From positions 39,336 to 103,335 of the forward strand of contig NZ_QZCH01000017.1 in assembly GCF_003596335.1 (NCBI RefSeq): a stretch of DNA of 64,000 bases, in the 5' to 3' direction. The notes under the pieces are model-generated. The model did not search any database, had not been told where the DNA came from, and saw nothing but the letters and a program-made list of their open reading frames with translations. The translations under genes and the position numbers were made by a program. Of the stretch, positions 61,295 to 64,000 are shown piece by piece (within the stretch, counting starts at the first letter, position 1; every line of letters starts with the position of its first letter). The DNA comes from Motilimonas pumila. GTDB taxonomy: Bacteria; Pseudomonadota; Gammaproteobacteria; Enterobacterales; CBDFNC01.

Positions 61295-63655
61295 ATGACT
61301 ACTCATAATACTACAACAAGCCGAAGCCGAACCGGAACCACCACCACTTTACACCGCCGTACACCTTCGGTGATTCACAGAGCAAACATGGCCGAAATAA
61401 CGCCGAACCTAAGGCTTTCTGAGCCTGTAAACCGTATTAACCCTGCGGTTATTAACGCGGCCAAGCGACAGAAGCTAATGTTAAAGGCTCTGAAATTCGT
61501 AAAGGCTAACAGCCAGCGTATCGACCACATGCAAGGCGAACTGTTATTGAAGAAAAAGCAGCAATCTTGGCAACAAAGATTAACCGAGCAAGAATCACCA
61601 ACAACTAAGAAAAAGCATCAACGTGTGGCAGCTTTATGCGCACAAGCAAAAGCCGATCTTGACCTGCTTAGAAAATCTCACGCAAAGAAGATGACACGCC
61701 AAAAAGCATTGCTCAAGCAAGTCTTAACGGCCAGTATGCCATGGCCAAAATACAGTGAAGATAAACTCAGTAGAAGACGTTATAAACAACAACAGCCATT
61801 GACCTTTATCGTCGATTTGGCTGTGGAATATAATATCAAGCAAGCCTGTAAAATCATCTCGGATAGACTAAAGATCAAGCTCAGCTACAAAGTACAAAGC
61901 TTGCCTTACATTGCTCCTTTGTTATTAAGGGTTAAAAAGCAAAGTTGCTTTGTATTAACCCTTGCAGTACCTAAACAACATTTTTTAAGCCAGCGATTTA
62001 TCATTGCTAATGCATTAAAAAAACGCATTAAGTGCCTGAGTGTGCAACCGAGTGAATCCCTTGCACCACAAAGCTTATTGGATCAAATGACCGATTTACC
62101 GCCGGCAGATACCGATTGGGCATTACGCTCAATGGGCGTATTCAACGCTTGGCAACAGCCTTTGCAAAATGGCGGATTGGCGCTAGGCGAGGGCTGCATA
62201 ATCGGTCACTTAGATACCGGCTGGTATCCACACCCTGAGTATGATCAAACCCAAATTTTATTTGAGCAAGCTTATAACGCACAAACCGGGCTTATCGGTC
62301 AAGATGCAACCATGCATGAAATTCGCTCTGATATGTTTGAAACAGAAACCCATGGCTTAGCAACGGCTGCAATCATGGTTTCAGCTCCTGCTGAACCGGG
62401 CACCACCAGAGTCACAGAGATACCGGCTGGGTTATCTGAACCTGCGGGTGTTAATTTACAACTTAGTGGCGTTGCACCCAACGCCAAAATACTGCCAGTT
62501 CGCTGTTTTGACAGTGTGATTACCACAATTGCAAGCGAAGGATTGGTTCGTGGTGCGGAATATTTGATAGAGCCCGATGATGCCGATAGCCCTGGTAAAT
62601 GTCATATTATTTCGATGAGTTTAGGCGGATTTGCTCATTACAAACTGCGTGAGGTACTGAACGCAGGCGTAGAAAAAAATATTGTGGCGATTGCCGCCGC
62701 AGGACAAGTGTTTACATCGATTGGTGGGCCAGTATTACAACCAGGATCTTACCCAAACGTGATTGGGGTCGCAGCCAGTAATGTCAGAGGTGAAGCGACA
62801 TATTGGAGCTTCAGTGGTGATGAAATTGATTTTTCTGCGCCTGGAGATGATATTTGGATGGCAGATGTAAGAGCGCTGCAAGACGATGCGGGAAATACAA
62901 CAGTAGAGCCTATGATAGCGTATTCAAAAGGCACCAGTTACTCATGCGCTTATACCGCAGGTATTTGTGCATTATGGCGCGCATTTTTTCAAACTCAACT
63001 GCAGCAAGACTTATACAGTGATATCCCAGTGTCACATATTTTTAGGCAGCATGTGATAAATACGGTACAAACTCCCATAAACTGGGACAATCAGCGACAT
63101 GGCTCAGGCATCATAAACGCAGAGCGATTGTTGGCAACGCCATTGCCGCTTCCAGAAACCATCATTACAGAGCACGATGATAGTCGGTTCAATCCTGTCA
63201 CTGGTTTATCCAGTTTCTTTGAGTTGAGTGAAACGTTGGCTGCAGAACTCGCCGCAGGTGGCCAAGACATGATGTTTGAAGCCGGTGTATTATTGTCAGA
63301 GTTTGCGCAATCTGCCCAAGATGCTGCTAGTGTCATTTTACTAACCAGTGCGCAAGCCATGGCTGATGCAGCTGAGGATATTTCACAAAGTTCGCAAGAG
63401 TTATTACAAGATGTATATGGTTTGATAAATGACACTAACGAAGTAATTCAAGAACAGGCACAAACAATCAGTGAAGATTTAGAAGACATTACAGAACAAG
63501 CGTTTGATGCGGCAGAACAAGCAAAAGAAGAAGTAGAAGACGCCATAGAAGAAGGCGTAGATAGCGCAATGGAAATGGCAGAAAACGTTGCAGAGCAAAG
63601 CAGTGAAACCGCCGATGCGATCTTCGATGAAATGAGCAGTTGGTTTGGTGCTTAG
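61295..63655 (+). CDS. Subtilase-family (S8) protein without signal peptide, with acidic helical tail
   Basis: The 786-residue protein has no signal peptide; its N terminus is Thr/Arg-rich and basic (about 1-120), followed by an unassigned region (about 130-250). The S8 domain (about 290-610) has Asp307 (GHLDTGW), His353 (ETHGLA) and Ser548 (GTSYS) in the right order. The oxyanion-hole Asn expected in AAGN is Gln471 (AAAGQVF). The last about 150 residues are an acidic helical, coiled-coil-like tail (EEVEDAIEEG). It is perhaps a cytoplasmic protease or pseudo-protease. The ATG follows AAGGAG. Confidence 0.8.
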   Translation: MTTHNTTTSRSRTGTTTTLHRRTPSVIHRANMAEITPNLRLSEPVNRINPAVINAAKRQKLMLKALKFVKANSQRIDHMQGELLLKKKQQSWQQRLTEQESPTTKKKHQRVAALCAQAKADLDLLRKSHAKKMTRQKALLKQVLTASMPWPKYSEDKLSRRRYKQQQPLTFIVDLAVEYNIKQACKIISDRLKIKLSYKVQSLPYIAPLLLRVKKQSCFVLTLAVPKQHFLSQRFIIANALKKRIKCLSVQPSESLAPQSLLDQMTDLPPADTDWALRSMGVFNAWQQPLQNGGLALGEGCIIGHLDTGWYPHPEYDQTQILFEQAYNAQTGLIGQDATMHEIRSDMFETETHGLATAAIMVSAPAEPGTTRVTEIPAGLSEPAGVNLQLSGVAPNAKILPVRCFDSVITTIASEGLVRGAEYLIEPDDADSPGKCHIISMSLGGFAHYKLREVLNAGVEKNIVAIAAAGQVFTSIGGPVLQPGSYPNVIGVAASNVRGEATYWSFSGDEIDFSAPGDDIWMADVRALQDDAGNTTVEPMIAYSKGTSYSCAYTAGICALWRAFFQTQLQQDLYSDIPVSHIFRQHVINTVQTPINWDNQRHGSGIINAERLLATPLPLPETIITEHDDSRFNPVTGLSSFFELSETLAAELAAGGQDMMFEAGVLLSEFAQSAQDAASVILLTSAQAMADAAEDISQSSQELLQDVYGLINDTNEVIQEQAQTISEDLEDITEQAFDAAEQAKEEVEDAIEEGVDSAMEMAENVAEQSSETADAIFDEMSSWFGA

Positions 63656-64000
63656 TTTTATTTATTAATAAGATTGATGACACATTTTTATTTCAATGGG
63701 CTTTGTAAGCAAAAATAGACATACAGTAAACCAAAGATCTGTAAACAATTGGTAACTGAAAGACCGCGATGATTAACTCATATCAACAAAGTCCATAGAG
63801 GGAATCCTAAAACGCAAAAGCGAAAACGGAGTAAGAAGATGACACCGATATACGAAATGACATTTATGGGTTTAATGATGAGAAGCAGCTTTTGGGTGAT
63901 ATAACGCCGTTTATCTGGGTACCTATATATAACTGCGCATTATGTTGATCGGCATTATGTTGAATGCTTTTTCGTGCAAAATTTCGATGCACGAAAACGC
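63656..64000. repeat. Repeat-rich end without a complete gene
   Basis: TTTTCGTGCA and TGCACGAAAA (63969-63997) form a perfect 10-base inverted repeat around a 9-base spacer. GCATTATGTTGA occurs twice at 63937 and 63952 (15-base period). A short open frame (about 63840-63950) reads DIRNDIYGFNDEKQLLGDIT, ending in a stop after the first repeat; it may be a degenerate end of a mobile element. I cannot assign it. Confidence 0.5.

Overview
The window reads as chromosomal DNA of a marine gammaproteobacterium, probably of the order Alteromonadales (Pseudoalteromonas, Shewanella or Colwellia relatives). This rests on moderate GC content, short intergenic gaps, and gene types such as sstT, tas, ybiT, pqiABC, cytochrome b562 and a complete syp-type exopolysaccharide locus. 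I saw no rRNA, tRNA or CRISPR array.

1-31.8 kb is mainly housekeeping and stress functions. It holds a heterodimeric MdlAB-like ABC exporter (one partner cut by the window edge) behind an acyltransferase and a family 2 glycosyltransferase, facing a divergent CadC-type membrane regulator. Next come pqiABC with a cytochrome b562-like gene, pepN, and a sitABCD Mn/Fe importer with a Fur box and a leader hairpin that buries the sitA ribosome binding site. A thiol/redox island follows: TetR and haloacid dehalogenase divergent from an AhpD-like protein, an SDR, a DsbA-like protein, a 24-residue membrane peptide and a redoxin, with three matching palindromes in the TetR intergenic region. The rest is a LysR gene with two small membrane proteins, ybiT, a DUF2797 gene, sstT, tas and a Xre-RES toxin-antitoxin pair.

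31.8-59.7 kb is the most interesting part. It is a complete symbiosis-polysaccharide (syp)-type locus on the minus strand in the order H, IJKL, MNOPQR, ABCDE, then a PhnD-like binding protein, F, G. SypA (STAS) and SypE (serine kinase, receiver, PP2C) form a partner switch. SypF (hybrid kinase) and SypG (sigma-54 response regulator) form the phosphorelay. The remaining proteins build, flip, polymerise and export the polysaccharide. Each unit start (sypH, sypI, sypM, sypA) carries a GG-N10-GC sigma-54 type promoter, and 90-165 bp upstream of it a copy of a 16-bp motif (minus-strand form TTGCAAAwTGCAAATA). Two copies are identical. The copy before sypH also lies about 140 bp upstream of a sigma-54-like promoter for a divergent LruC-domain secreted protein and a lipoprotein, so these are candidate matrix proteins of the same regulon. 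A PhnD-like binding protein sits between sypE and sypF and may be a periplasmic input to SypF.

59.7-64 kb looks accessory. It has an orphan tyrosine recombinase, a subtilase without signal peptide that has Gln where the oxyanion Asn is expected and a long acidic helical tail, and a repeat-rich end with a 10-bp inverted repeat and a 12-bp direct repeat.
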